From contig MKVW01000009.1 in assembly GCA_001898965.1 (NCBI GenBank), positions 1,712,818-1,776,817 of the forward strand: a stretch of DNA of 64,000 nt, in the 5' to 3' direction. Origin of the DNA: Rhizobiales bacterium 62-17 (lineage in GTDB: Bacteria; Pseudomonadota; Alphaproteobacteria; Rhizobiales; Beijerinckiaceae). Positions 7,953 through 16,116 of this stretch are shown here, one piece after another. Each line of letters starts with the position of its first letter. Within the stretch, counting starts at the first letter, position 1. The position numbers and the translations under genes are program-made. The notes beneath the pieces are model-generated. The model was not told the origin of the DNA, did no database searches, and saw nothing but the letters and a program-made list of their open reading frames with translations.

Positions 7953-10133
7953 ATGCACGACAACCTCAATCTTTCCCGTCGTGGCGTGCTCGCCGGTGCG
8001 GCTGGCCTCTCCTTCGGCTTTGCTTTCAAGCTCGCGCCGCAAGAGGCGGCGGCTCAGGCCGGTCCTGCCGCACTCAACGCCTTCGTGCGCATCGCTGCCG
8101 ACGGCACGGTCACCATCGTCTCTCCGGCCATCGAAATGGGGCAGGGCGTCAGCACGGCTCTGCCGCTGATCTTCGCCGAAGAACTCGACGCCGATTGGTC
8201 GAAAGTGGTGATCGAGACCGCGCCGGTGGCGGAGGTCTACAATCATCCGATCCTGCGCACGCAGATGGTGGTCGGCAGCACCACTTTACGCGGATATTGG
8301 ATGGCGGCGCGCACGGCGGGCGCGCAGGCGCGCCAGGTGTTGATCGACGCGGCCGCCGCGCGCCTCAATGTGCCGGCAAGCGAGCTGACCACCGAGCCGA
8401 ACACGGTCGTTCATGCGGGCAGCGGACGCAAACTCTCCTACGGCGAGATTGCCGCCAGCGCCAAAGCGCCGGAGAAGCTGCCGGAAATCAAGCCTGAACA
8501 GCTCAAGCCAGTCGCCAATTTCCGCCTCATCGGCAAGGATGTGCCGCGCCGCGACGTGGAAGCGAAATCGACCGGCCGCATGACCTATGCCATCGACGTG
8601 CGCGTGCCGGGCCTTCTTTACGGCACGATCGCGCGCGCGCCAGTGCGCGGTTCGGGCCCCACCTCGTTCAATCGCGACGAGTTGAAAGCCGTGACGGGGA
8701 TCGTCGATGCCATCGCGCTCGATCATGGCGTCGGCATTGTCGGCTCGACCGTCGAGGCGGTCTTTGTCGCGCGCAACAAGCTGAAGGCGCAGTGGCGCGA
8801 CGCGCCGGGTTCGAAGACGGATTCGACCGCTGCCATGCAGGCGGCGGTGGATCATGTGCGCGATGCCAAGACGCAAGGCGTGATCGGCCGTTCGGTCGGC
8901 GATGCCAATGCGGCTTTCGCCAGCGCCGCCAAGGTCCATTCCAGCGAATATATGACCGACTATGTCTATCATGCGCAGATGGAGCCTCACACCAGCACCG
9001 CTTCGGTGACCTCAGATGGCGTCGAAATCTGGTGCGGCACGCAATGGCCGACGCGGGCGCGGGACGATGCGGCCAAGGCGGCGGGCGTGGCGCCCGACAA
9101 GGTGAAATTCCACCTCATGACCATGGGCGGCGGCTTCGGCCGGCGCGCCTTTGTCGAATATGCTGTCGATGCCGTGTTGTTGTCGAAAGCGGTCGGCAAG
9201 CCGGTAAAAATGCTGTTGAGCCGTGAGGACGATGTTGCTTCGGGTCGCTTGCGGCCGATGACGGCGCAGAAGATCGACGTCGCTCTCGATGGGACAGGCA
9301 AGATCACCGGCTGGCGCCACCGCATCGCCGCCGACACGGTCGTACCTTATCTCTACGGTCAGGCACGGATGGAGGCGCAGAAGGGCGTCGACCATATCGT
9401 CATGGCCGGTTCGGAAATGCCGCACTACGATATCCCGGCAATGACCGCCGAGCATATCTATGAAGAGCGCGGCATCCGCACCGCCGCTTGGCGCGGCATC
9501 GGTTCGGGGCACAACAATTTCGCCATCGAAGCGGTGATCGACGAATTGGCGCAGTTGGCCGGCAAAGATCCGGTCGAATATCGCCTGGCGGTGTTGAAAG
9601 ACCCGCGCGCCAAGAAGGTCATCGAACGCGTCGCCGAAATGGCCGATTGGAAGCGCAAGCGCGAGGGCCGGGCGCTCGGCATCGCCTTCGCCAAATTGGG
9701 CCTGCCGCCGATCGGCTTTTCGGTGGCGGGTACCGTGGCCGAAGTCTCCGTCGATGCGGCGAGCGGCAAGGTCAAGGTGCACAATCTGTGGTGCGCGGTT
9801 GACGTCGGCCTGCCGGTGCAGCCGCAGAACGTGGTAGCGCAGATCGAGGGCTCTTTGCTCTATGCGCTGGGTAGTGCGGTCAAGGAACGCGTATCGATCA
9901 AGGACGGCGCCGTGGAGCAAAGCAATTTCCACGACTACGAATTGATCCGCATGTCGGACGTGCCGCAGATGCATGTGGACATCATCCGCAGCGGCGATAT
10001 TCCGCTGCCGGTCGGCGAATTGTCGATCTCGGGTACGATCCCGGCGATCTCCAACGCCATCTTTACACTCACCGGCAAAAGGCTGCGCCACGCACCGTTC
10101 ACGCCGGATCGCGTGAAGGCCGGCTTGGCGTAA
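7953..10133 (+). CDS. Molybdopterin-binding subunit of a xanthine dehydrogenase-family hydroxylase (IorB type)
   Basis: A 726-residue catalytic subunit that would hydroxylate an N-heterocycle or aldehyde using water and the molybdenum cofactor. The chosen ATG at 7953 gives a Tat-like leader (SRRGVLAGAAGLSFGF, cleavage near AAAQA), which agrees with periplasmic export of IorB-type enzymes. The molybdenum-cofactor regions include MGGGFGRR near residue 390 and EIMAWRGIG-like RTAAWRGIGSGHNNFA near residue 515. The C-terminal part ends with PVGELSISGTIPAISNAIF, typical of the family. The small subunit is 4 bases upstream. The physiological substrate is unknown. Confidence 0.93.
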   Translation: MHDNLNLSRRGVLAGAAGLSFGFAFKLAPQEAAAQAGPAALNAFVRIAADGTVTIVSPAIEMGQGVSTALPLIFAEELDADWSKVVIETAPVAEVYNHPILRTQMVVGSTTLRGYWMAARTAGAQARQVLIDAAAARLNVPASELTTEPNTVVHAGSGRKLSYGEIAASAKAPEKLPEIKPEQLKPVANFRLIGKDVPRRDVEAKSTGRMTYAIDVRVPGLLYGTIARAPVRGSGPTSFNRDELKAVTGIVDAIALDHGVGIVGSTVEAVFVARNKLKAQWRDAPGSKTDSTAAMQAAVDHVRDAKTQGVIGRSVGDANAAFASAAKVHSSEYMTDYVYHAQMEPHTSTASVTSDGVEIWCGTQWPTRARDDAAKAAGVAPDKVKFHLMTMGGGFGRRAFVEYAVDAVLLSKAVGKPVKMLLSREDDVASGRLRPMTAQKIDVALDGTGKITGWRHRIAADTVVPYLYGQARMEAQKGVDHIVMAGSEMPHYDIPAMTAEHIYEERGIRTAAWRGIGSGHNNFAIEAVIDELAQLAGKDPVEYRLAVLKDPRAKKVIERVAEMADWKRKREGRALGIAFAKLGLPPIGFSVAGTVAEVSVDAASGKVKVHNLWCAVDVGLPVQPQNVVAQIEGSLLYALGSAVKERVSIKDGAVEQSNFHDYELIRMSDVPQMHVDIIRSGDIPLPVGELSISGTIPAISNAIFTLTGKRLRHAPFTPDRVKAGLA

Positions 10134-10152
10134 CATTCCAGACAAAAGAAAC

Positions 10153-10179
10153 CGGCGGTCGAAAGGCCGCCGTTTTTTT
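10153..10179 (+). terminator. Rho-independent terminator after the hydroxylase operon
   Basis: CGGCGGTC and GGCCGCCG pair as an 8-base stem (one G-T pair) around a GAAA tetraloop, followed by seven T. It lies 19 bases after the large-subunit stop and also faces the convergent glutathione transferase gene. Confidence 0.85.
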
Positions 10180-10198
10180 CTTTGGCTTTTCCTGGCGC

Positions 10199-10903
10199 TC
10201 AGCGCGCCTGGACGCTCGTCGCCGTCTGGCCGAAGAGAATTTTCTTGGCTTCGTCCGTCATCGTATTGTCGGAGCGATAGAGCGGTCCCTTGGCATAAGC
10301 GGCGACGACGGCCGGGCGCTTCGCCATGACGTCGAACCAGCGCTTTAGATGCGGGAAGTCTTCGAGCCGCTGCTGGTGCCGCTCATAGGGCACGATCCAA
10401 GGATAGCTCGCCATGTCCGCGATGGAATAGGCGCTGCCCGCCACCCATTCGTTCTTGGCGAGCTGTTTGTCGAGCACGCCATAAAGACGATTGGTCTCCT
10501 TGGTGTAACGCTCCTGCGCGTAGGGAATCTTCTCTGGCGCGTAATTATTGAAATGACCATTCTGGCCGGCCATGGGGCCAAGGCCACCCATTTGCCAGAA
10601 CAGCCATTCCAGCACTTTCGCGCGCGAGCGCGGATCCGTGCCGATGAATTGGCCGGTCTTCTCGGCGAGATAGGTGAGAATGGCGCCGGATTCGAACACG
10701 CTGATCGGCGCGCCACCGCCCTTGGGATCGTGATCGACGATGGCCGGCATGCGATTATTAGGCGAAATGGCCAGGAATTCGGCCTTGAACTGTTCGCCCG
10801 CGCCGATGTTCACCGGCTTGATTGTGTAGGGCAGGCCGGTCTCTTCGAGAAAGATCGTGATCTTGTGGCCGTTGGGCGTGGGCCAGTAATGCAGTTCGAT
10901 CAT
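10199..10903 (-). CDS. Glutathione S-transferase family protein, YfcG-like
   Basis: A 234-residue protein of the Nu-class GST / disulfide-bond oxidoreductase group. The N-terminal thioredoxin-like domain starts IELHYWPTPNGHKITIFLEE, in which TPNG is the YfcG active-site signature. NNRMPAIVDHD and VFESGAILTYLAEKTG bind glutathione. The helical C-terminal domain follows from about residue 90. The ATG at 10903 is preferred because it gives the standard N-terminus; a longer frame upstream reads as basic non-family sequence. The gene is convergent with the molybdenum hydroxylase operon across a terminator. Confidence 0.92.
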   Translation of the reverse strand: MIELHYWPTPNGHKITIFLEETGLPYTIKPVNIGAGEQFKAEFLAISPNNRMPAIVDHDPKGGGAPISVFESGAILTYLAEKTGQFIGTDPRSRAKVLEWLFWQMGGLGPMAGQNGHFNNYAPEKIPYAQERYTKETNRLYGVLDKQLAKNEWVAGSAYSIADMASYPWIVPYERHQQRLEDFPHLKRWFDVMAKRPAVVAAYAKGPLYRSDNTMTDEAKKILFGQTATSVQAR

Positions 10904-10978
10904 GCGACACCTGTAGCAAGGAAGATGCCCGATCTTCCTTGCGCGGCTTGAACGCGGCAAGCAAATTATGCGTGAGGT

Positions 10979-11956
10979 TCAGTCGAGCTTGATGCCGGCG
11001 TCCTGCACCACTTTGCCCCAGCGCTTCACCTCGGCGCTGACGAAGGTGCCGAAATCGGCGCCATAGAGATTGGGGATTTCCGAGCCGTTGCGCGCCCAGG
11101 CGTCTCTGATCATCGGCGTCGCGAAAGCGGTTCGCAGTTCTTTCGTCATATGCGTGATGACGTCCGGCGGCGTGCCCTTCGGCGCGAACATGCCGTACCA
11201 GGTCGAAACTTCATAGCCCGGCACGCCGGCTTCCGCCGCCGTCGGCACATTGGGGAAGGCCGGAGAGCGTTGCGGCGCGGCCACCGCTAGGGCGCGCAAG
11301 GCGCCAGACGCGATATGCGGCGCCGAGGATCCGAGCCCGTCGAATTCGAGCTCGATATGACCGGCCACGAGATCCTGCATGGCCGGGCCAGCGCCGCGAT
11401 AAGGCACGTGGGTGATGCGCGTCTTGGTCAGCGCCTTGAACAGTTCGCCCGCCAGATGATGGGTGGTGCCGCCGCCCGCCGAGGCATAGTTCATCTTATC
11501 GGGATTGGCCCGCGCATAGTCGATCAGTTCCTGCAAGGTTTTGGCCGAAACCCGGCCCGGATGCACCACGACCACTTGCGGCGGCTGCGACACCAGCCCG
11601 ACGGGAATCAGGTCTTTCTCGATGTCATAATCGAGTTTCGGATAAAGGGCGGGAGCGATGGCGTGATGCGCCGCGCCGATGAAGAAGGTGTAGCCGTCGG
11701 GTGGTGCTTTCGCGGCGGCCGAAGCACCGACCGTGCCGCCGGCGCCCGCGCGATTCTCGATGATCACCCGTTGCCCCAGTTGCGTGTCGAGCTGGGTGGC
11801 GAGCGGGCGGGCGAAGGCATCGGTGCCGCCGCCGGGCGCGAAGGGAACAATGAAAGTAATTTGCCTGGTCGGCCAGGATTGCGCATGGGCCGTAGAAACC
11901 GCCGCGAGGCCAATGGCTAGCCCGGCCCAGACAAACTTTTGCACACCCTGAATCAT
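10979..11956 (-). CDS. Bug/TctC-family solute-binding protein
   Basis: A 325-residue periplasmic binding protein. The ATG at 11956 is preceded by GGGGAGGA and starts a signal peptide ending STAHAQSWP. The mature protein has the Bug hallmarks: ITFIVPFAPGGGTDAFARPL, VIIENRAGAGGTVGA, AAKAPPDGYTFFIG, GGGTTHHLAGELF, ITHVPYRGAGPAMQDLVAG and PNVPTAAEAGVPGYE. These bind carboxylated small molecules for tripartite tricarboxylate transporters. No TctA/TctB genes are nearby, so it must use a distant transporter or act as a sensor. It lies 75 bases downstream of nothing on its own strand and appears to be transcribed alone. Confidence 0.93.
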   Translation of the reverse strand: MIQGVQKFVWAGLAIGLAAVSTAHAQSWPTRQITFIVPFAPGGGTDAFARPLATQLDTQLGQRVIIENRAGAGGTVGASAAAKAPPDGYTFFIGAAHHAIAPALYPKLDYDIEKDLIPVGLVSQPPQVVVVHPGRVSAKTLQELIDYARANPDKMNYASAGGGTTHHLAGELFKALTKTRITHVPYRGAGPAMQDLVAGHIELEFDGLGSSAPHIASGALRALAVAAPQRSPAFPNVPTAAEAGVPGYEVSTWYGMFAPKGTPPDVITHMTKELRTAFATPMIRDAWARNGSEIPNLYGADFGTFVSAEVKRWGKVVQDAGIKLD

Positions 11957-12088
11957 GAACGTCCTCCCCCGCGCGCTCCCAGCGTCCAAGCAGAGCATAG
12001 AGTGGAGACCAATGCATGCGAAATTCGACTTTTGACATGATCCGGTGGCAGGTCGATACCAGCGGTGTGCGGAACAACAGGTATCGCG

Positions 12089-12394
12089 ATGGCGCAAGAG
12101 TCTGATCCGAAGTTCGAACCGGCCAGAACCATTTTGGGCTCGCTCTGGGTGCGGGTGCCGCTGGCTATCGCCATTGGGGCGGGCGCCGCGGCCATAACCG
12201 TCTGGCAATTCGGCTATCTGAACCCGGATCCGGTACCACTGGCCGAGACGCAGACCCCGCCACCTTTGCCCTATGCCTGTCCCATCGCCGGCGATTGCAA
12301 ATTGCCCGGCGACGACAAGCGCGGCACCGACACGCCGCACTCGGAAACCTCCTCGACCGGCAGCGACCGGATCATGCCCGACAGCAAGCCTTGA
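12089..12394 (+). CDS. Small single-pass membrane protein of unknown function
   Basis: A 101-residue protein that I do not recognise. It has one strong transmembrane segment (about residues 22-44, VPLAIAIGAGAAAITVWQFGYL) and a proline-, threonine- and aspartate-rich tail with two Cys (PYACPIAGDC), which would be disordered. Codon third positions are GC-rich like neighbouring real genes, which supports coding. The ATG at 12089 is chosen because it gives a sensible N-terminus (MAQESDPKFEP). It lies 11 bases before a methyltransferase on the same strand and is probably co-transcribed. Confidence 0.6.
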   Translation: MAQESDPKFEPARTILGSLWVRVPLAIAIGAGAAAITVWQFGYLNPDPVPLAETQTPPPLPYACPIAGDCKLPGDDKRGTDTPHSETSSTGSDRIMPDSKP

Positions 12395-12405
12395 TCACGG
12401 GTTCC

Positions 12406-13140
12406 ATGGCACAGAATATCTACGACCAACCCGAATTTTTCGACGGCTACGGTCAGCTCGCTCGTTCGACCGGTGGGTTGAACTCCGCCCCGGAATGGCC
12501 CGTCCTGCGCGCCATGCTGCCGCCGATGAAAGGCCGGCGCATCGTCGATTTGGGCTGCGGTTACGGCTGGTTCTGCCGTTGGGCGCAAACACAAGGCGCA
12601 GCCCATGTGCTGGGTCTCGATCTGTCCGAGAAAATGCTGGCGCGGGCGCGGGAGCTGTCGCAGGCCGATGCCGTGATCTATGAGCGCGCCGATCTCGAAC
12701 AACTCGCTCTTCCGCCCGCTGCTTTCGATCTCGCTTATTCCTCTCTGGCCTTGCACTATCTGGAAGATGCCGGGCGCCTGTTCGCCACCGTCTATCGGGC
12801 GCTTGTTCCCGGCGGTCAGTTTGTTTTCTCCACGGAACATCCAGTCTTCATGGCGCCAAGCCGGCAGGGCTGGGCCAAGGATGCGGACGGACGGCGTATC
12901 TGGCCGCTTGACCACTATGCGGTGGAAGGTCCGCGCGTCACCGATTGGCTGGCCAAGGGCGTGGTGAAATACCACCGCACCCTCGCCACCACCTTGAACC
13001 TGTTGATCGGCGCAGGTTTCGTTATCGACCGTGTCGAAGAATTCGCGCCGACGCCGCAGCAAATTCAGGAGCAGCCTGCCTTGCAGGAGGAACTCGATCG
13101 GCCAATGTTTCTGCTTGTCTCGGTTACAAAAGGAAACTGA
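12406..13140 (+). CDS. Class I SAM-dependent methyltransferase
   Basis: A 244-residue methyltransferase. Motif I is IVDLGCGYGWFCRWA (about residues 46-60), motif II is VLGLDLSEKMLARAR, and the region LAYSSLALHYLEDAGRLFATVYRALVPGGQFVFSTEHP covers motifs III to V. A LEHPVF-like STEHPVF element and the overall pattern suit small-molecule methyltransferases of the UbiE/Methyltransf_11 type. The start is the ATG at 12406. Its last 17 bases overlap the convergent dioxygenase beta-subunit gene. The acceptor is not known. Confidence 0.9.
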   Translation: MAQNIYDQPEFFDGYGQLARSTGGLNSAPEWPVLRAMLPPMKGRRIVDLGCGYGWFCRWAQTQGAAHVLGLDLSEKMLARARELSQADAVIYERADLEQLALPPAAFDLAYSSLALHYLEDAGRLFATVYRALVPGGQFVFSTEHPVFMAPSRQGWAKDADGRRIWPLDHYAVEGPRVTDWLAKGVVKYHRTLATTLNLLIGAGFVIDRVEEFAPTPQQIQEQPALQEELDRPMFLLVSVTKGN

Positions 13141-13603
13141 CCGATCCCATGTGACCAAGTTCCTCGGCATCGAGGACGGCGCGCCGTTCGGCAATCTTGA
13201 GTGCGCCGTTCTCGCGCCGTAGCCGATAGCGATATTCGCCGCTGAAGCTGCGAATGTCGCCGCCGCGCCGGTGGCGGTTGAGCGTGAAATTGGCGCGCAC
13301 TTGGATCTCGCCATCCGCTTCGCTGGCCTTCACATTGCCGATGATCCGTCGTGTGCGTGACGGCGGCCATTCCGCATGGCAGCTTGGGTCTTTCAGCCGG
13401 ATAATGCGTTCGCGCAGGCGCACGATATCGTCGGCGACGATGAACAAGGTGGTGTTGTGGTCGCCATCCGGCTTGTCGTTGGGCGGCACGAAATAGGCGG
13501 CATCATGGGTGAGCAGAGCGAGCCAGTCGTCGAGTTGCCAACGATCGAGCAGGTCGGCTTCATGAAACAGGAAGTCTTCCACTTCCAGGCGCAGCGCACT
13601 CAT
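13124..13603 (-). CDS. Aromatic-ring-hydroxylating dioxygenase, beta subunit
   Basis: A 159-residue small subunit of a Rieske non-haem iron dioxygenase, with the SnoaL/NTF2-like cone fold. Family features are VEDFLFHEADLLDRWQLDDWLALLTHDAAYFVP, a long central IVADDIVRLRERIIRLKDPSCHAEWPPSRTRR region, and the closing GEYRYRLRRENGALKIAERRAVLD. It has a structural role in an alpha3beta3 oligomer. It follows the alpha gene with an ATGA overlap (13600-13603). The 3' end overlaps the convergent methyltransferase by 17 bases. Confidence 0.93.
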   Translation of the reverse strand: MSALRLEVEDFLFHEADLLDRWQLDDWLALLTHDAAYFVPPNDKPDGDHNTTLFIVADDIVRLRERIIRLKDPSCHAEWPPSRTRRIIGNVKASEADGEIQVRANFTLNRHRRGGDIRSFSGEYRYRLRRENGALKIAERRAVLDAEELGHMGSVSFLL

Positions 13604-14916
13604 ACCGGCGTCTCCATCAACTCTTTCCAGCGCCGCCAGAACGTGCGGATATGGCCTTCGTCCGTATCAAGCTGGTCGTCCTCGCTCTTGTACATGCCAC
13701 GCGACAGATCGTTCCACGGCGCTTCGCGCCAGGCGGCATAGCCTTCCTGCGCGGCCTCCAGCGCCGCCACGTCATCGGGCGTGGCGAAGCCGCCGGGGCC
13801 ATAGAAAGTGAGAAAGGCATGCAGGCGGCGGGCGCGTTGTGCCTCCGTTTCTTCCACCGGCCCGAGCGCATAGGACGTCACCTTCATCAAACCGGGTGAG
13901 ACCGGCGTGAAATTGCGCACGGTCACCGAGGAGCCGTCGTTGATGACGAGGTTGGGAAAGATGACCAGATTGCGGTTGGTATCAGCGACGCGTGCCGCGC
14001 GCGCTTCGCCAAGCCGTGCCACCAGTTCGGCGCGGATATTGTCGATATCCTCCTTGGCTTCCTCGCCATAGACGGAAATCCAGCGCGCCACCGGCCGGCC
14101 ACGATAGTTCGGATTGTCGGTCGTCAGATGGCCATTGCCGAGATTTTTTCCAGCGCCGAGCGAAGGCAGCAGCGAACCCTTGGGCCGGCGCATGTCGACG
14201 CCGGAATTGCTCATGTAATTGATCCAGGTCGAGTGAGTGGTGATGATGTGATAATCGTCGACCGAATTCTCGACCAAAAGCTTCCAATTCGCCTTGATGT
14301 CATATTCCTGCGTGCCCGAGACGATCTCCATCTGGCCGCTCGGCGATTGGTCGACGACGATGTCGATATAATCCTTGGCGTCGGCGAGATAGTCGTTCAG
14401 CGAAACGGCGTCCGGGTCAAAATTGATGAAGTAGAAATCCCGATAGTGTTCGAGCCGCGGCGCCTGCACGAGGCCATGCGCCGCCTTGTCGAACTTCGGT
14501 CCATAGGCATCAAGCCCCGGTCCCGAACGCAGGCTGCCATCAGTTTGGAAGGTCCAGCCGTGATACATGCAGAAAAAGCCGCGCGCATTGCCTTCCCGTT
14601 CGCGGCACACTAGCGCGCCGCGATGCGGGCAGACATTGAGCATGGCGCGCACCGTGCCATCCTTGTCGCGACAGAAGATCATCTGCCGGCCGGCCACCTT
14701 GCGCGTGCGGAAATCACCGGGATTGCGGATTTCAGATCCATGGCCGATGTAGATCCAGCAGGTGCGGAAAATGACATCCCACTCTTTCTGGAGGATGTCA
14801 TCGGAGATAAACACCTGGCGGTTGACAAGAAACTGATCGGCGTCGCGATCTTCCAGAACCCATTCGGAGCTGTTGCGCATTGTGCTGCCCTTGTTTCCCG
14901 CCATTATCGCTTCCAC
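13600..14916 (-). CDS. Aromatic-ring-hydroxylating dioxygenase, alpha subunit (Rieske)
   Basis: A 438-residue catalytic subunit. The Rieske [2Fe-2S] ligands are Cys96, His98, Cys116 and His119 in C-x-H-x17-C-x2-H. The mononuclear iron ligands are His223 and His228 in SVDDYHIITTHST, with a C-terminal acid as third ligand. Asp220/221 would bridge electron transfer between subunits. The start is a GTG at 14916, chosen for its AGGAGG site five bases away. It lies 28 bases after a Bug binding protein and before the beta subunit, so the operon is transporter protein, alpha, beta. No ferredoxin or reductase gene is present. Substrate unknown. Confidence 0.93.
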   Translation of the reverse strand: MEAIMAGNKGSTMRNSSEWVLEDRDADQFLVNRQVFISDDILQKEWDVIFRTCWIYIGHGSEIRNPGDFRTRKVAGRQMIFCRDKDGTVRAMLNVCPHRGALVCREREGNARGFFCMYHGWTFQTDGSLRSGPGLDAYGPKFDKAAHGLVQAPRLEHYRDFYFINFDPDAVSLNDYLADAKDYIDIVVDQSPSGQMEIVSGTQEYDIKANWKLLVENSVDDYHIITTHSTWINYMSNSGVDMRRPKGSLLPSLGAGKNLGNGHLTTDNPNYRGRPVARWISVYGEEAKEDIDNIRAELVARLGEARAARVADTNRNLVIFPNLVINDGSSVTVRNFTPVSPGLMKVTSYALGPVEETEAQRARRLHAFLTFYGPGGFATPDDVAALEAAQEGYAAWREAPWNDLSRGMYKSEDDQLDTDEGHIRTFWRRWKELMETPV

Positions 14917-14925
14917 TCGTTCCTC

Positions 14926-14957
14926 CTGCTAGATCTTTTCGCTGCTAGATCTTTTCG
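14926..14957. repeat. Perfect 16-base tandem duplication at a gene junction
   Basis: CTGCTAGATCTTTTCG occurs twice head to tail (14926-14941 and 14942-14957). Each copy contains a TAG (minus strand), so the binding-protein stop codon is duplicated and the second copy runs into the dioxygenase ribosome site. Confidence 0.9.
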
Positions 14958-15919
14958 ATTTTGGCGATCTCGACGAAGGTCTTCCATTGCGCGGCCGTGG
15001 CCGCGAGAAGGCCGGCGGCCTCTTCTGGCGAGGCCGAATAGACGTCATTGCCCGAGGCTTTCAGAAATTCCGTCGTATCGGGCGATTGAACGGCCTTGTT
15101 GAACCACCCCCTGATCGTCTCGACGATGGGTTCCGGCGTCGTGCTCGGCACCAGCGCGCCCCACCAGGAGACGACATCGATGCCAGGATAGCCGCTCTCG
15201 GCGAATGTCGGCAGATCGGGCGTTGACGCCATCCGCGTGCCGGAACCGATGGCGATGAGCCGCCAGGTGCCTTGCCGGGCGACACCAAGGCCGGCGATCG
15301 AATCGACGATGGCGAAATCAAGCGCGCCGCTGTTGAGATCATTGATCCAATCGGCCGATGTTCGGTAGTTCACATTGACGACTTTGAGATTGGCCTTCTG
15401 CTTGTAGAGTTCTCCAATCAGGAAGGACGACGTGTTGGATGTGCCATAGGTCGCTTTGTCGCCTTTGCTGCGCAGCGCCGCCGTGAGTTCCTGCAGATTT
15501 TTGTAGGGCGCGTTTTTGCCCGCGACCAGCATGTAGGAGTGGCGGCTGAGCGTTGCCGCGACCCTGAGGTCCTTGGTGACGTCAAAGGGCGGATTTTTGA
15601 ACACATGCATATTGCCGGCGATGCTGGTGCCGGCATGCACGAAAATAGTGTGTCCATCGGGCTTGGAGCGCGCGGTATATTCGGCGGCCAAGAAACCCAT
15701 GGCGCCCGGCTTGTTGGCCACCACGATCGGCCCTGGAATGATCGGCGTGAGTTTCTGCGACCAGAAACGCACCAGCACGTCGGCGCCACTTCCCGGCGGA
15801 AACGCGCTGACGAAATTATAAATGTCACGGTTGTCCTGAGACCAGGCCGGATAGGCTAAGGCCGTGGCCGCGGTGCAGGTGAGTGCCGTAAGAGCCTTGC
15901 GTCGATCGATCAACATCAT
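14945..15919 (-). CDS. Bug/TctC-family solute-binding protein, first gene of the Rieske operon
   Basis: A 324-residue periplasmic binding protein. The leader MMLIDRRKALTALTCT with an Arg-Arg pair and the cleavage region YPAWSQD look like a Tat or Sec signal. Mature motifs are FVSAFPPGSGADVLVRFW, PIVVANKPGAMGFLAAEY, KPDGHTIFVHAGT and TPDLPTFAESGYPGIDV. GGGAGGGG lies before two adjacent ATGs; the second (15916) has better spacing. It begins the dioxygenase operon and faces a divergent IclR gene. It probably binds the dioxygenase substrate or a related acid. No tripartite permease genes are adjacent. Confidence 0.9.
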   Translation of the reverse strand: MMLIDRRKALTALTCTAATALAYPAWSQDNRDIYNFVSAFPPGSGADVLVRFWSQKLTPIIPGPIVVANKPGAMGFLAAEYTARSKPDGHTIFVHAGTSIAGNMHVFKNPPFDVTKDLRVAATLSRHSYMLVAGKNAPYKNLQELTAALRSKGDKATYGTSNTSSFLIGELYKQKANLKVVNVNYRTSADWINDLNSGALDFAIVDSIAGLGVARQGTWRLIAIGSGTRMASTPDLPTFAESGYPGIDVVSWWGALVPSTTPEPIVETIRGWFNKAVQSPDTTEFLKASGNDVYSASPEEAAGLLAATAAQWKTFVEIAKIEKI

Positions 15920-15986
15920 CCCCTCCCATCGTTGATGTCTTTGTCGCTGTGGGCACCGGGCAGCGTGTTGGCCTGGCGCCGACATC

Positions 15987-16005
15987 ATGTCCATATAGTG
16001 GACAT
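15987..16005. promoter_or_regulatory. Palindrome ATGTCCA-N5-TGGACAT, candidate IclR operator A
   Basis: A 19-base inverted repeat with perfect 7-base arms, 68 bases upstream of the binding-protein start. A nearly identical site lies 72 bases away (centre to centre), about seven helical turns. Position between divergent genes points to the IclR product. Confidence 0.65.
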
Positions 16006-16058
16006 AATATCCATTCTAAGCTAGCGAGCTGGCGCAGACGCGTCAAATTTCGGTCGAC

Positions 16059-16077
16059 ATGTCCGTAGTGTGGACAT
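16059..16077. promoter_or_regulatory. Palindrome ATGTCCG-N5-TGGACAT, candidate IclR operator B
   Basis: A 19-base inverted repeat with 6 of 7 arm positions matching, 40 bases upstream of the IclR start. It shares the ATGTCC/GGACAT arms with operator A. Occupancy here would fit autoregulation. Confidence 0.65.
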
Positions 16078-16116
16078 AAACTCATTTCGGTTGGCCTGAC
16101 AGAATGGGAGAGAGGC

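Noticed and set aside
11957..12340. An N-terminal extension of about 128 residues of the Bug protein at 10979
   Set aside because: The extension covers the real small membrane-protein gene on the other strand, has no signal peptide, and a good ribosome site plus signal peptide occur at 11956.
16031..16045. AGACGCGTCAAA near the IclR operators as a fourth repeat copy
   Set aside because: Only 12 bases match copy B and the hairpin arms are missing, so chance similarity cannot be excluded.
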